Source: Pseudophaeobacter sp. | GTDB lineage: Bacteria > Pseudomonadota > Alphaproteobacteria > Rhodobacterales > Rhodobacteraceae | Assembly: GCA_027019165.1 (NCBI GenBank) | Contig: JALUXC010000002.1 | Location: 124,001-188,000 of the forward strand | DNA length: 64,000 nucleotides | Reading direction: 5' to 3' | Part shown: in pieces, positions 46,669 to 57,074 of the stretch | How the letters are laid out: every line of letters begins with the position of its first letter | Position numbering within the stretch: position 1 is the first letter of the stretch | Notes under the pieces: model-generated | What the model saw: only the letters and a program-made list of their open reading frames with translations | The model's database searches: none | What the model was told of the DNA's origin: nothing | Translations under genes and position numbers: made by a program

Positions 46669-48957
46669 ATGAACCTTGCCGAAAAACTCGCTGAGGAACG
46701 CCGGGCGCGCCTGGCGGCAGAGCGGCTGCTTGAACTCAAGCAGGCCGAGCTGACCGCTGCGAACCGCAAACTCGGCCGTCACGCGCTCGCCCTCACCCGC
46801 CAGATCGGCGAAACCCAGGCCGAAGTGGCAAAGACCCGCGACGAAAATGCCAAGGTCAAATCAGACCTCTCCATGGCCAACGAAAAGATAGAACAGGCCG
46901 AACGTCGCCTGTGGCATTCGATCCAGGCCTTTCAGGATGGTTTTGCCTTTTTCGACAGTGACAGCCGGTTGATTGGCGCGAACACGGCCTACCTCAATAT
47001 CTTTGACGGTCTGGAAGAGATCACTCCTGGTGTCTCCTATGTCCGTATCCTGCAGATCCTGACTGATGAGGGGCTGGTCAACACTGGCGACATGCATCCT
47101 TCGGACTGGCGCGGGATGATGACCGACCGCTGGATGTCTCTTAAGCCTGAGCCCATCGTGATCCAGATGTGGGACGACCGCTTCCTGAGGCTGATCGACC
47201 AACGCGGACAGGGCGGAGACGTGGTGAGCCTGGCGCTCGATATCACCTCATCGGTGCGCTACGAGGAAGAGCTGCGCGCCGCCCGCGAACGCGCCGAGAG
47301 TGCAAACCGCGCAAAATCAGCCTTCCTCGCAAATATGTCCCACGAGATCCGCACCCCGATGAATGGTGTGATCGGCATGGCAGAGCTGCTGAGCGATACC
47401 GAACTGTCCGAAGAACAGCGTCTTTATGCCAATACGATCAAGAACTCGGGCGAAGCGCTTCTGGTGATCATCAATGACGTTCTGGACTATTCCAAGATCG
47501 AAGCCGACAAACTGGCGCTGCATCCCGAACCCTTTGATCTGGAGCGCAGCATCCACGAGGTCGTCATGCTGCTGCAGCCCACGGCGCGGGACAAAGGGCT
47601 GGCGCTGCTGGTTGATTACGACATCTTCCTGCCGACGCGTTTTGTGGCCGACCCCGGGCGCATAAGGCAGGTTCTGACGAACCTCGTCGGCAACGCGGTG
47701 AAATTCACCAAGGAAGGCCACGTGACGATCCGTATCACCGGCCTTGCCGAACCTGAAGGCAACCGCTGCTCGGTCCATGTAACCATCGAAGACACCGGGA
47801 TCGGCATTCCGAAGAACAAAATCGAACACATCTTCGGTGAGTTCAATCAGGTTGAAGATGAGCGCAATCGCAAGTTCGAAGGCACCGGCCTCGGCCTGGC
47901 GATCACCAAACGCCTGATCGATTTGATGGGTGGTGAAATCTGGGTCGAAAGCGAAGAGGGGCAAGGATCCTGCTTCGGCTTCCGCCTTCCGATGCCAACG
48001 CCCCAAGGTGCCTTGTCCGACATCCCAGAGGTGCCCGGTAGCCTGAAAAAAGTGCTCTTGGTGGATGATATCCCGCTGAACTGCGAGATCATGCAGCGCC
48101 ACCTGATGCTGCGCGGAGTGGACGTCAAAACCGCCCAAAGCATCGGCTCGGCGATCGACGCAATGACACCGGATATCGATCTGGTCATTTGCGAACACAG
48201 TCTGCCCGGTGGGGGCGGGGTTCAACTGGCCAGAACACTGCACGACGGGCAATGGCCGCACGTCCCCTTCCTGCTGCTCAGTGCGAACCCGCATACTGTT
48301 CAGGATGCCGATGTGGATGAGTTGAGCTTCCACATCCTGCAAAAACCGACGCCCAGAGATGAACTTTTTGAGAAACTGGCAGAAATCGGAACAGATCCGA
48401 TCGAGGCAAAGGATCAGACACCGGCCGATCCCGAGGAGGCACAGAGGCTCACCCTTGAAGAAGCCTATGCTGCGGACAATGCCAAAGCTGTTTCGCCTGC
48501 CCCGACCCCGGACCTTGCAGCTCCGGTCGGGCCTGGCCCATCTGCCCCCCGCCTGATGCGGGTTCTGGCAGCCGAGGACAACAAGACCAACCAGCTGGTT
48601 TTCCGCAAGATGGTCAAGAATACCAATATTGACCTGCAATTTGCCAACAACGGTGTCGAGGCGGTGGCTGCCTACGAAAGCTTTGAGCCCGACCTGATCT
48701 TCATGGACATTTCCATGCCGGTGATGGACGGCAAACAGGCAACTGCAGAAATCCGCCGGATCGAAGAAGGCACTGGGCGACACGTTCCCATCGTGGCCCT
48801 GACCGCCCATGCCATGACAGGGGATTCCGAAGGAATCCTGGCCGCCGGACTTGATCACTACCTGACCAAACCCCTTCGCAAGGCGCTGATCCTAGAACGG
48901 ATCGAGGAACATGCGCCTGACGATGCGCAGCCGATCGACATTTCCCCGGCTGCCTGA
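46669..48957 (+). CDS. Hybrid histidine kinase with two receiver domains, the first degenerate
   Basis: A 762-residue soluble kinase. Residues 1-80 form a charged coiled coil, 80-195 a PAS-like domain, 210-280 HisKA with phospho-His225 in [12 protein letters not shown], and 320-445 the ATPase domain ([24 protein letters not shown]). A first receiver domain (about 461-570) has Glu509 where the phospho-accepting Asp belongs (VICEHSLPG). A second, intact receiver (about 631-745) has Asp680 and Lys734. No membrane segment. The ATG at 46669 is used; a TTG at 46648 is unlikely. It has no clear partner regulator nearby. Confidence 0.9.
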   Translation: MNLAEKLAEERRARLAAERLLELKQAELTAANRKLGRHALALTRQIGETQAEVAKTRDENAKVKSDLSMANEKIEQAERRLWHSIQAFQDGFAFFDSDSRLIGANTAYLNIFDGLEEITPGVSYVRILQILTDEGLVNTGDMHPSDWRGMMTDRWMSLKPEPIVIQMWDDRFLRLIDQRGQGGDVVSLALDITSSVRYEEELRAARERAESANRAKSAFLANMSHEIRTPMNGVIGMAELLSDTELSEEQRLYANTIKNSGEALLVIINDVLDYSKIEADKLALHPEPFDLERSIHEVVMLLQPTARDKGLALLVDYDIFLPTRFVADPGRIRQVLTNLVGNAVKFTKEGHVTIRITGLAEPEGNRCSVHVTIEDTGIGIPKNKIEHIFGEFNQVEDERNRKFEGTGLGLAITKRLIDLMGGEIWVESEEGQGSCFGFRLPMPTPQGALSDIPEVPGSLKKVLLVDDIPLNCEIMQRHLMLRGVDVKTAQSIGSAIDAMTPDIDLVICEHSLPGGGGVQLARTLHDGQWPHVPFLLLSANPHTVQDADVDELSFHILQKPTPRDELFEKLAEIGTDPIEAKDQTPADPEEAQRLTLEEAYAADNAKAVSPAPTPDLAAPVGPGPSAPRLMRVLAAEDNKTNQLVFRKMVKNTNIDLQFANNGVEAVAAYESFEPDLIFMDISMPVMDGKQATAEIRRIEEGTGRHVPIVALTAHAMTGDSEGILAAGLDHYLTKPLRKALILERIEEHAPDDAQPIDISPAA

Positions 48958-48963
48958 CCCGGA

Positions 48964-49728
48964 TCATTCGCCCCGCAGGAAGACCGGCTTGTCCGGTTCG
49001 GACAGACCCGGCTGATAGGCATAACCACCCGTATCGAAGTCTTTCAACGCATCCGCGTCTTTCAGCCGGTGCTGGATGATATGGCGCGCCATCGCGCCGC
49101 GCGCGCGTTTGGCGTAAAAGCTGACGACCTTGGGTGTGCCGTTTTTCAGTTCCATGAAGACCGGTGTGATGACCTTTGGCTTCAGGGTCTTCAGGTCCAC
49201 GACGCCAAAATATTCCTGGCTGGCGCAGTTCACCAGTATATCGCTGCTCGTCGCTTCGGCCTGGGCATTCAGCGCTTCGGCGATCTGGCTCCCCCAGTAG
49301 TCATAAAGGTTCTTGCCGCGCGCGGTCTTCAGCTTCGATCCCATCTCAAGCCGGTAAGGCTGCATTCCATCCATCGGGCGCAACACGCCATAAAGGCCGG
49401 ACAGAATGCGGAAGTGATCCTGCGCCCAGGCCATTTCTTCGGCGTCCAGCGAGGTGGCCTCAAGACCCTGATAGGTATCGCCCGCAAAGGCCAGGGCAGC
49501 GGGGCGCAGCGCGTCTGCCGCCGGCGTCTCCTCAAAGGCGCGAAACCGGTCGTAGTTCAGCTTGGCCAGATCCTCGCTGATGTGCATCAGCTTCATCAAC
49601 TCGGCCACCGACAGCTCGCGCGCGACCGCATTTAGCTGCACCGCATCCTCTTGGAACGCAGGCGCGGTCATTTCCATGTCACGCTCGGCCCAGTCCAGTT
49701 TCTTTGCAGGGGAAACCACTACCAGCAT
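48964..49728 (-). CDS. yaaA: Peroxide stress protein YaaA
   Basis: A 254-residue protein of the UPF0246/YaaA family: MLVVVSPAKKLDW at the start, FAGDTYQGLEA, ILSGLYGVLRPMDGMQPYRLEMG and VNCASQEYFGVVD. In E. coli YaaA lowers free iron during hydrogen peroxide stress and binds DNA with a helix-hairpin-helix-like motif. It converges with the hybrid kinase gene with 6 bases between stops, and lies 30 bases after recQ. Confidence 0.94.
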   Translation of the reverse strand: MLVVVSPAKKLDWAERDMEMTAPAFQEDAVQLNAVARELSVAELMKLMHISEDLAKLNYDRFRAFEETPAADALRPAALAFAGDTYQGLEATSLDAEEMAWAQDHFRILSGLYGVLRPMDGMQPYRLEMGSKLKTARGKNLYDYWGSQIAEALNAQAEATSSDILVNCASQEYFGVVDLKTLKPKVITPVFMELKNGTPKVVSFYAKRARGAMARHIIQHRLKDADALKDFDTGGYAYQPGLSEPDKPVFLRGE

Positions 49729-49758
49729 ACGTCATCCTCGCTCTGTTCTGGGTCAGAC

Positions 49759-51819
49759 TTAGCCCGCGCCGCGCAAGACGTCCAGAAACGCCACAGCGAA
49801 ACGTTCCGCGCGGCGCTCTCCCAAAAGCCGTTCAACCCCGGCCTCGTCCTCGGGACGCAATTGGGCCACTTTTGCCAAAAGAGAGGCCGAACAGCTGAGC
49901 GGTTTCAGGGTGCCACATTCTCCTCGCGCAAGCCGCACCTGCACTTCCAGAAGGGCGTCAAAAACCGACCCAGCCCCAGCCCGCGCGGCAAGCTTCCTGC
50001 GCTGCGGATGCATCTGTTCCACTGCGCCCGTGATCACACTCAGGAAATCGTCTCCGTACCGTTCCAATTTTTTGGCGCCGACCCCGCTGATACGGGCCAT
50101 CTGGTCCAGGGTCTCAGGGCGTTGCTCGGCCATCTCGATCAGGGTGCGGTCCGGGAAGATCACATAGGCAGGCACCTTCTGCGCCTCTGCCAGGGCGCGA
50201 CGCTTTGCCTTCAGCGCCGACAGAAGCGGTGCATCCTCGTCCGAGACCAGTGCCTTGACCGTCGGGCGGCGGTCTGCGGATTTGATTGTATCCTTGCGCA
50301 AGGCTATCTCTGCCTCGCCGCGCAGCACCGGCAGGGCCGCCTCGGTCATGCGCAGCGCGCCGTGCCGTTCGGGGTCGGGGCGCACCAGATCGTGCCCCAT
50401 CATCTGCCGGAACACCGCTTGCCACTGGGATTTTCCGTATTCTTTGCCACAGCCAAAAACCGACAGCTCGTCATGACGTTTGGCCCGTACCCGGTCCGTC
50501 TCGGTGCCGCGCAGAATGTCGATCAGATGGCCCGTACCATAGGTTTCATTCGTACGCAGGATGGCGGACAGGGCCTTGCGCACCGCCGTGGTGCCATCAA
50601 AGACCTCCACCGGGCTGTCACAGAGGTCGCAATTGCCGCAAGGCGCGGCCTCTTCCCCAAAATAGGCCAGCAAGGTCTGACGGCGACACTTCAGCGCTTC
50701 AGCCAGCCCAAGCAGAGCATTGAGCCGCGCATGATCCGCAGCGCGCCGTTCGGGCGGTGCCATGCCTTCGTCGATCTGGCTGCGGCGCAGCCGGATATCC
50801 TCGGGGCCGAAGAGGGTCAGGGTTTCTGCCGGTGCCCCGTCTCGTCCTGCGCGGCCGATTTCCTGATAATAGGCTTCGATGCTTTTTGGCAGGTCTGCAT
50901 GGGCGACCCAGCGGATATCGGGCTTGTCGATACCCATGCCAAAGGCCACCGTCGCCACCACGATCAAGCCATCCTCGCGCGCGAACCGCGTCTCCACGAT
51001 GCGCCGATCCTCGGCCTCCATCCCCCCGTGATAGTGACAGGCCACATGGCCCGCCTCGCGCAGGGCGGCGGCAATCGCCTCGGTCTTGGCCCTTGTGCCG
51101 CAATAGACAATGCCGGACTGCCCCTTGCGCGCCGCCGCAAACTCAAGGATCTGGCGGCGCGGCCCATCCTTGGCGCCAAAGGCCAGATGGATATTGGGCC
51201 GGTCAAACCCACGCAGGAAGGCACGCGGCGCTTCGCCATCAAAAAGCTTCTGTACGATCTCTTCCTGGGTTTCCTGATCCGCCGTTGCGGTAAAGGCCGC
51301 CAGCGGCACGCCCAGCGCCCGGCGCAGCTCACCGATGCGCAGGTAGTCAGGTCTGAAATCATGGCCCCATTGGCTGACGCAGTGCGCCTCGTCCACGGCG
51401 ATCAGCGAAACGCCGATCCGCCGCAGCATTCCCATGGCCGCGCCCGAGGCGAGCCGCTCCGGCGCCATGTAAAGCAGCTTGAGCCGCCCCGCCTCGATCG
51501 CTTCCCAAACGGCTTCGGTCTCTTCTTCCGTATTGCCCGAGGTGAGTGCACCGGCCACCACGCCTGCCTCTTGCAGGGCGCGCACCTGATCACGCATTAG
51601 CGCAATCAACGGCGAGATGACGACCGCAACACCGTCACGCAAGAGCGCTGGAAGTTGATAACACAGGGATTTACCGCCCCCTGTTGGCATGATCGCCAGC
51701 ACGTTTTCACCCGCCGTCACCGCATCGACGATCTCTTCCTGCCCGGGGCGGAAGGCATCAAAGCCAAAGATGTCGCGCAGCAGCGGGGTTGCCTTTGGCA
51801 GGTCTGTCGTCTGCGTCAT
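49759..51819 (-). CDS. recQ: ATP-dependent DNA helicase RecQ
   Basis: A 686-residue helicase. Motif I GGGKSLCYQLPAL, motif II and the RecQ loop DEAHCVSQWGHDFRPDY, motif VI QEIGRAGRDGAPAE, the zinc cysteines in CGNCDLC, a winged-helix RQC region and a C-terminal HRDC domain (KVPAYVIFPDRTLIEMA, ISGVGAKKLERYG) are all visible. It unwinds DNA in the RecF recombination pathway. Confidence 0.96.
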   Translation of the reverse strand: MTQTTDLPKATPLLRDIFGFDAFRPGQEEIVDAVTAGENVLAIMPTGGGKSLCYQLPALLRDGVAVVISPLIALMRDQVRALQEAGVVAGALTSGNTEEETEAVWEAIEAGRLKLLYMAPERLASGAAMGMLRRIGVSLIAVDEAHCVSQWGHDFRPDYLRIGELRRALGVPLAAFTATADQETQEEIVQKLFDGEAPRAFLRGFDRPNIHLAFGAKDGPRRQILEFAAARKGQSGIVYCGTRAKTEAIAAALREAGHVACHYHGGMEAEDRRIVETRFAREDGLIVVATVAFGMGIDKPDIRWVAHADLPKSIEAYYQEIGRAGRDGAPAETLTLFGPEDIRLRRSQIDEGMAPPERRAADHARLNALLGLAEALKCRRQTLLAYFGEEAAPCGNCDLCDSPVEVFDGTTAVRKALSAILRTNETYGTGHLIDILRGTETDRVRAKRHDELSVFGCGKEYGKSQWQAVFRQMMGHDLVRPDPERHGALRMTEAALPVLRGEAEIALRKDTIKSADRRPTVKALVSDEDAPLLSALKAKRRALAEAQKVPAYVIFPDRTLIEMAEQRPETLDQMARISGVGAKKLERYGDDFLSVITGAVEQMHPQRRKLAARAGAGSVFDALLEVQVRLARGECGTLKPLSCSASLLAKVAQLRPEDEAGVERLLGERRAERFAVAFLDVLRGAG

Positions 51820-51938
51820 CGAAGGGGGGCCTCAAGGGAGTGTCTGCTCGGGTTCGCCGCACAATCCCACATGAAGAATCGGGCAGCAAGAGGCCACCCG
51901 ATCAAATCCGACCTTACGCCCCGCAGGCCGTCAGTGGG

Positions 51939-52226
51939 TCAGTAGAACATAACCATGTTGTTCTGGATGATGATCCTGAGCGCATAGACTGCAATCAGCA
52001 CCACAAGCGGTGTCAGGTCGATGCCCTGCATATTGGGCATGATCCGGCGGATCGGCGCGTAAAGAGGCTCAAGGATGCGGTTCACACCATACCAGATCTG
52101 CGCCACCAGCTGCTGGTTCAGGTTCAGCACCTGGAAATTGATCAGCCAGCTCATGATCACATGGGCGATGATGAAGAACCAGACGATGTCCAGGATCAAA
52201 AGCAGGATTTGAAACAGCGAGAGCAT
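51939..52226 (-). CDS. YggT-family membrane protein
   Basis: A 95-residue protein with two membrane regions (LLLILDIVWFFIIAHVIMSWL and LTPLVVLIAVYALRIII) and the YggT signature NRILEPLYAPIRRIMPNMQGID. The ATG at 52226 has AGGGGAATAGG just before it. A longer in-frame version reaching 52820 would overlap the thioesterase gene on the other strand and is rejected. YggT proteins affect osmotic stress or membrane-protein assembly; the exact role is unknown. Confidence 0.9.
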   Translation of the reverse strand: MLSLFQILLLILDIVWFFIIAHVIMSWLINFQVLNLNQQLVAQIWYGVNRILEPLYAPIRRIMPNMQGIDLTPLVVLIAVYALRIIIQNNMVMFY

Positions 52227-52358
52227 CCTATTCCCCTTTGTTAGCCGCGTAACAGGTAAGCAGCCCCGGCCCGATGCGCAAGCCTTCCGCGAGGTTGCGG
52301 TTGACGGGCGGTAAATGGGTGGCATGACGGGCACGCAACAGCCGGAGTACCTGCCCCC

Positions 52359-52895
52359 ATGTTCCCTATCGTGCGCCTTCTGAAGGATCTTTATATTGCC
52401 AGCCGGATGGAGCCGCTGCCGCTGACAGCGGAGCATCGTTCGCGCCATATCTGCTGGCCCTGGGATCTGGATATCTGGCTGGAGCTGAACAACGGCCGCG
52501 CCATGACCCTTTATGATCTGGGCCGCACCATGCTGGCCCAGCGTGTGGGGCTGATCGGCGCCCTCAGGCAAAATCGCTGGGGGATGACCGTCGCCGGCAC
52601 CTCGGTCCGGTTTCGCCGCCGCATCCGTGGCTTTGAGCGTTTCGAGATGCGCAGCCGCGCCGTCGCCTGGGACGACAAATTCATTTACCTCGAACAATCC
52701 ATGTGGGAGGCAAACGGAGACTGCGCCAGCCACGTCATGCTGCGCACTGCCATCACCGACGCGCGCGGGATTGTTCCCCCGGCAAAGGTGCTTGCCGCAA
52801 TTGGCGCAGAGAGTGCTCAAAGCCCAGCCATGCCCGATTGGATCAATGGATGGTGTCAGGCGGATGCCGCACGCCCCTGGCCGCCCATGTCATAG
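52359..52895 (+). CDS. Thioesterase-like (hot-dog fold) protein
   Basis: A 178-residue protein. The segment ICWPWDLDIWLELNNGRAMTLYDLGRT corresponds to the catalytic helix of 4HBT-type acyl-CoA thioesterases (Asp in the DxDxxxHxNN-like element, here DLDIWLELNNG), followed by strands RFRRRIRGFERFEMRSRAVAWDDKFIYLEQ. It resembles the THEM6-type thioesterase group. Substrate unknown. No strong ribosome-binding site is visible upstream of the ATG. Confidence 0.75.
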   Translation: MFPIVRLLKDLYIASRMEPLPLTAEHRSRHICWPWDLDIWLELNNGRAMTLYDLGRTMLAQRVGLIGALRQNRWGMTVAGTSVRFRRRIRGFERFEMRSRAVAWDDKFIYLEQSMWEANGDCASHVMLRTAITDARGIVPPAKVLAAIGAESAQSPAMPDWINGWCQADAARPWPPMS

Positions 52896-52958
52896 AAAAG
52901 AGGGTCTTGCCTAGCGGCCCCCGCCCCTGTCTTATCGGCATCAACAAAACGTCAGGGG

Positions 52959-54332
52959 ATGGGCGACATGGCAGAGGTTTCGCGACGCAAGCGCATTTGG
53001 GGGTGGTGGTTCTTCGATTGGGCCAGTCAACCCTATCATACGCTCCTGGTGACGTTCGTTTTCAGCCCGTTTTTTGTTGAAGTCGCTGAACAGTACTTCA
53101 TTGGGCATGGACTTGACGAGCATTCCGCAGAGGCACAGGCGCAAACCATCTGGTCCATTGGAATGACCGTGACAGGGTTGCTCATTGGCTTTGGAGCGCC
53201 TTTTCTGGGCGCTCTTGCGGATATATCTGGCCGAAAGATGCCTTGGATTATGGTATTCTCAATCATGTACCTTATCGGCGCCTGGAGCCTTTGGTACATG
53301 GATCCTGCCGGCAGCAATCTGTGGTGGATGTTGGCCTGCTTTGGCGTCGGCTTTATCGGCGCCGAATTCGCACTGATTTTTGTCAACGCGCAGCTCCCTT
53401 CCCTTGGCACCAAAGATGAGGTCGGCGCCATCTCTGGCTCGGGCTTTGCTTTCGGCTATTTGGGCGGGGTTATCGCACTTTTCATCATGCTTTTGCTTTT
53501 TGTAGAACAAAGCAATGGGAAAACCCTGATCGGTATGGACCCCATCCTGGGCCTCAATGCCGAAACCCGAGAGGGTACCCGCGCCGTTGGGCCAGTGACC
53601 GCGATCTGGTTTGCGATCTTCATGGTGCCCTATTTTCTTTGGGTGCATGATGACAGCGCGACTGGCCAGCGCGGCACCATTGGACGCGCTGTGCGAATGG
53701 TGATCGATCTGGTCGCCGGGCTGCGCCACCGTGCAAGCCTGACAAGTTATCTTGTCTCCTCCATGCTCTATCGTGATGCGCTCAATGGGCTCTATGCCTT
53801 TGGTGGGGTCTACGCGAGCCTTGTGCTGGATTGGTCGATCACCTCGATTGGCGTCTTCGGAATCATTGCCGCAATTTCAGCCACGCTGTTCAGCTGGCTC
53901 GGCGGCAAGGCGGACCGGCGCCATGGCCCGAAACCGGTGATCATCGTCGCCATAGTGGTGCTCACGCTGGTCTGCATTACCGTCGTCTCCATGTCCCGCG
54001 AACAGTTCTTTGGAGTGCCCCTGCCAGAGGGTTCCTCTTTGCCGGATGCCGTTTTCTTTGGCTGCGGCGTGCTGATCGGAGGCTTCGGCGGAATCTTGCA
54101 GGCCGCAAGCCGCAGCCTGATGGTGCGCCACACAGACCTGGCCAAGGCCACGGAAAGCTTTGGTCTTTATGGGCTTTCGGGGCGGGCAACGGCCTTTCTC
54201 GCGCCCGCTTTGATCGGTCTTGCCACCACAATCACCGGCAGCGCGCGGCTTGGCATCACTCCCGTTATCGGTCTCTTTGTACTAGGCTTGATTCTATTGA
54301 AGTGGGTGAACGGCGAAGGAGACCAGAAGTGA
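52959..54332 (+). CDS. UMF1/Atg22-like major facilitator transporter
   Basis: A 457-residue protein with about 12 hydrophobic segments. The opening RIWGWWFFDWASQPYHTLLVTFVFSPFF is characteristic of the UMF1 (Atg22-like) group, together with GAPFLGALADISGRK between helices 2 and 3. Eukaryotic relatives release amino acids from vacuoles; the bacterial substrate is unknown. It overlaps mepA by 4 bases. Confidence 0.87.
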   Translation: MGDMAEVSRRKRIWGWWFFDWASQPYHTLLVTFVFSPFFVEVAEQYFIGHGLDEHSAEAQAQTIWSIGMTVTGLLIGFGAPFLGALADISGRKMPWIMVFSIMYLIGAWSLWYMDPAGSNLWWMLACFGVGFIGAEFALIFVNAQLPSLGTKDEVGAISGSGFAFGYLGGVIALFIMLLLFVEQSNGKTLIGMDPILGLNAETREGTRAVGPVTAIWFAIFMVPYFLWVHDDSATGQRGTIGRAVRMVIDLVAGLRHRASLTSYLVSSMLYRDALNGLYAFGGVYASLVLDWSITSIGVFGIIAAISATLFSWLGGKADRRHGPKPVIIVAIVVLTLVCITVVSMSREQFFGVPLPEGSSLPDAVFFGCGVLIGGFGGILQAASRSLMVRHTDLAKATESFGLYGLSGRATAFLAPALIGLATTITGSARLGITPVIGLFVLGLILLKWVNGEGDQK

Positions 54333-55198
54333 GATTGCTGATTGCGACGTGTTTTGCCCTGATCGGACTTCTGGGTCCCGCAACGGCTGAAACGCCCGCA
54401 AAGCAGCTGTTCGGCGCCAAGGCGACCGGCTCGCAGCAACGCCCTGCCCCGCTTGGCTCCTATGCCAAGGGCTGCGTTGCCGGCGCGGTTCAGCTGCCGG
54501 AAACCGGCCCCACCTGGCAGGCCATGCGCCTGTCACGCAACCGAAACTGGGGCCACCCCGAGACCATCGACTACATAAAGGACCTCAGCCGGTTCGCCGC
54601 TACTCTCCCCGGTTGGAAAGGGCTCTATATCGGCGACATCAGCCAGCCACGGGGCGGGCCGATGCTGTCGGGTCATCGCAGCCACCAGATCGGTCTGGAT
54701 ATCGATATCTGGATGCTGCCGCCCGACCGGCTGAACCTGAGCCACGCCCAGCGCGAAAAGATTTCCTCCATATCTCTGCGCCGAGACAAGGGCGCCTATG
54801 TGAATGGCAGCTGGAGCCGTCAGCATCACGAGCTGCTGAAAGCCGCCGCCAGCGACAAACGCGTTGCGCGCATCTTTGTCTTTCCCGGTGCGAAGGTGCA
54901 GATGTGCAAGGACGCCAAGGGCGACCGGCGCTGGCTGCGCAAAATCCGTCCCTGGTGGGGCCATCACTACCATTTCCACGTAAGGCTCAACTGTCCGCGC
55001 GGCGCCCGCGGCTGCGTGGATCAGGATCCACCGCCACGCGGCGATGGCTGCGCTGATGCGCAGAAATGGGTCAATGACATCCTGAACCCACCGCCGCCCA
55101 AGCCGCGCGATCCCAATGCGCCAAAACCCAAGCCGCGCCGCGACTACACGCTCAAGGATCTCCCCCGGCAATGCGCCGCCGTGCTTCAATCAGATTGA
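54329..55198 (+). CDS. mepA: Penicillin-insensitive murein endopeptidase MepA
   Basis: A 289-residue periplasmic LAS metallopeptidase that cuts D-Ala-mDAP cross-links in peptidoglycan. Signal peptide [18 protein letters not shown]. Zinc-binding motif HxxxD in [17 protein letters not shown] and the third ligand in [20 protein letters not shown]-like RNRNWGHP is also conserved. Six or more cysteines suit a periplasmic protein. GTG start at 54329 overlaps the UMF1 stop, with AAGGAGA upstream. The end overlaps the next gene by 28 bases. Confidence 0.94.
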   Translation: MRLLIATCFALIGLLGPATAETPAKQLFGAKATGSQQRPAPLGSYAKGCVAGAVQLPETGPTWQAMRLSRNRNWGHPETIDYIKDLSRFAATLPGWKGLYIGDISQPRGGPMLSGHRSHQIGLDIDIWMLPPDRLNLSHAQREKISSISLRRDKGAYVNGSWSRQHHELLKAAASDKRVARIFVFPGAKVQMCKDAKGDRRWLRKIRPWWGHHYHFHVRLNCPRGARGCVDQDPPPRGDGCADAQKWVNDILNPPPPKPRDPNAPKPKPRRDYTLKDLPRQCAAVLQSD

Positions 55199-56094
55199 CC
55201 TTTGCTGTGCTTGCCGGACTTGCCTTGGCGCTCGCTGCCTATGCAAGTGCAAAAGAGTTGCAGACTGAAGGGCGGGCGCGTTTTCTGGCGACCTTCACGT
55301 GGACGCCTTCAGCATCGCAATCGCAGCCATGGTTCGGCGGGTTTTCCGGAATTGAGGTTCTGGACCAGGGCCAGGAGATCGTTGTGCTCAGCGACCGCGC
55401 AACCCTGGTGCTCGCAACACTTGAGCGCAACCACGGTTTGATTTCCGCAGCGACAATCACCAAAGCCCGTGCACTGAGGTCCTCAACCGGGAAGATCATC
55501 AAAGGCTCAGTCATGGACAGCGAGGGGCTTGTCCTTTCGCCAGACGACCGACTGTTTGTTTCCTATGAGGGTGTCTCGCGCGTTGCGGAACACCAGTTGA
55601 ACAGAAATCCCGCAAGGGTTCTGCCCCGCCCTGATGCGTTCCGCCACCTGCCCCTCAACAAATCCTTCGAAGCTCTGGCGATGGATCCCACGGGGCGTCT
55701 TTACACGATGCCGGAGAATGACCCTGACGAATTTGGCAACATCCCGATCTGGCGCTGGGACGGCACGCGCTGGGACCAACCCTTTAGCCTGCCGCGCCGT
55801 GACGGTTTTTTGCCTGTGGGCGCAGACTTTGGTCCCGACGGACGCCTTTATGTGCTGGAGCGGCGCTTCCTGCTCATCGGCTTCCAAAGCCGGTTGCGCC
55901 GATGGGATGTGACCGAGGATGGCGCCAAGAATGAGATCACGCTCATTCGCACGCCTTTGGGCACTCATGACAATCTCGAAGGTGTGGCTGTCTGGCGTGA
56001 TACGGCCGGCCAATTGCGCGCAACGATGATATCGGACGACAACTTCAACCCCTTTCAGCGTACCGAACTGGTCGAATACAGCCTGCCGGATTGA
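55171..56094 (+). CDS. Esterase-like activity of phytase family protein
   Basis: A 307-residue protein with an N-terminal signal peptide ([19 protein letters not shown]). The rest is beta-propeller-like with [63 protein letters not shown] and [10 protein letters not shown], which are the conserved blocks of the secreted phytase-like esterase domain. It overlaps mepA by 28 bases, so it is likely co-expressed. Substrate unknown. Confidence 0.85.
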   Translation: MRRRASIRLTFAVLAGLALALAAYASAKELQTEGRARFLATFTWTPSASQSQPWFGGFSGIEVLDQGQEIVVLSDRATLVLATLERNHGLISAATITKARALRSSTGKIIKGSVMDSEGLVLSPDDRLFVSYEGVSRVAEHQLNRNPARVLPRPDAFRHLPLNKSFEALAMDPTGRLYTMPENDPDEFGNIPIWRWDGTRWDQPFSLPRRDGFLPVGADFGPDGRLYVLERRFLLIGFQSRLRRWDVTEDGAKNEITLIRTPLGTHDNLEGVAVWRDTAGQLRATMISDDNFNPFQRTELVEYSLPD

Positions 56095-56232
56095 AGCAAT
56101 GCACCCGCCGCGTGCGCCAGCACGCTGCCCGGCCCAACGGTCGGTGAGACATTTTTTGTCTCTTCCGGCGGGCGGGAGCGCAACCTTGGCCGCAACACTC
56201 GGCCTTGCCAAACCCAACAAAAAGGCCTAACT

Positions 56233-56268
56233 GGCCCGATCCTTGGCGCATAGACGTTGCGCCGGGCC
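56233..56268 (+). promoter_or_regulatory. Structured leader before the queuosine-precursor transporter
   Basis: GGCCC (56233) plus GGCGC (56245) pair with GCGCC (56259) plus GGGCC (56264) to give a 10-bp stem with a 7-base bulge, ending 42 bases before the transporter start. A second short stem GGCCTT/AAGGCC lies just upstream at about 56199-56226. It does not fit the preQ1-I consensus. Whether it is a riboswitch, terminator or chance structure is open. Confidence 0.3.
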
Positions 56269-56310
56269 AGCAAACAAGTCTCCGCTACCTTGTCAAAACG
56301 GACCAGATAC

Positions 56311-56934
56311 ATGACACGTTCCCATATCCCCGGCATTCTTGCCATGGCCGCCGTCGTTGTGGCCTCCAACATCCTGGTGCAATTCCTGTTCGGCAACTGG
56401 CTGACCTGGGGCGCCTTCACCTATCCGATCGCCTTCCTCGTCACCGATGTGATGAACCGTGTCTATGGCGAAGGCCCGGCGCGCCGCGTTGTCCTGGCCG
56501 GTTTTGTGGTGGGCGTGATCTGCTCCCTCATCGGCACCCAGATCATGGGCGAATTCGGCCCGCTCGTGACCCTGCGCATCGCCATCGGCTCGGGCCTGGC
56601 CTTCCTGACCGCCCAGCTTCTGGATATTTCCGTCTTCTCCGCCCTGCGGGAAGGAAAATGGTGGCGCGCGCCGCTGGCCTCCACCTTGGTCGGGTCCAGC
56701 GTCGATACCGCATTGTTTTTCACCATCGCCTTCTCAGGCGCGCTGTCCTGGATCGAGCCTGCCAATGATGTCTCCTGGGCCGACGAAATGCTGCCGCTGC
56801 TCGGCGCCGGTCCGATTGCGCCGCTTTGGGTCTCGCTCGCGGTTGCGGATTGGATGGTGAAACTGTCGCTCGCCCTGGTGGCTCTGATCCCCTTCCGTGT
56901 GATCGTGAACCGCCTGACCGCACAGCCAGCCTGA
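56311..56934 (+). CDS. Queuosine precursor transporter (YhhQ/VUT family)
   Basis: A 207-residue membrane protein with six or seven hydrophobic segments and the YhhQ landmarks ASNILVQFLFGNWLTWGAFTYPIAFLVTDVMNRVYG and FLTAQLLDISVFSALR, SSVDTALFFTIAF. E. coli YhhQ imports preQ0/preQ1 for tRNA queuosine. The ATG at 56311 fits the family; an upstream in-frame ATG at 56257 would add 18 residues. An intrinsic terminator follows 40 bases after the stop. Confidence 0.9.
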   Translation: MTRSHIPGILAMAAVVVASNILVQFLFGNWLTWGAFTYPIAFLVTDVMNRVYGEGPARRVVLAGFVVGVICSLIGTQIMGEFGPLVTLRIAIGSGLAFLTAQLLDISVFSALREGKWWRAPLASTLVGSSVDTALFFTIAFSGALSWIEPANDVSWADEMLPLLGAGPIAPLWVSLAVADWMVKLSLALVALIPFRVIVNRLTAQPA

Positions 56935-56973
56935 TCCAAGGCGTCTGACCACTGCTCAGAAATGCAACAGCTT

Positions 56974-57005
56974 CGGCCTCCGGTTTTCGGGGGCCGTGTT
57001 TTTTT
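56974..57005 (+). terminator. Intrinsic terminator after the queuosine transporter gene
   Basis: CGGCCTCC and GGGGGCCG (8-bp stem with one G-T pair) around a 7-base loop, followed by GTG and a run of seven T between 56999 and 57005. This is a well-formed rho-independent terminator, so the following segment must have its own promoter. Confidence 0.8.
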
Positions 57006-57074
57006 GTTTGGCAGATACGGAAAACCGTGCAACGCTGAGATCAACGGAAACAGAAAAGAAAAGGAGGTGATCCA

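Noticed and set aside
51939-52820. 293-codon version of the YggT gene
   Set aside because: The extension overlaps the thioesterase gene on the opposite strand; the conserved YggT start with a ribosome-binding site is at 52226.
56199-56268. preQ1-I riboswitch before the queuosine transporter
   Set aside because: No H-type pseudoknot with the conserved A-rich tail is visible; only kept as an unspecified structured leader.
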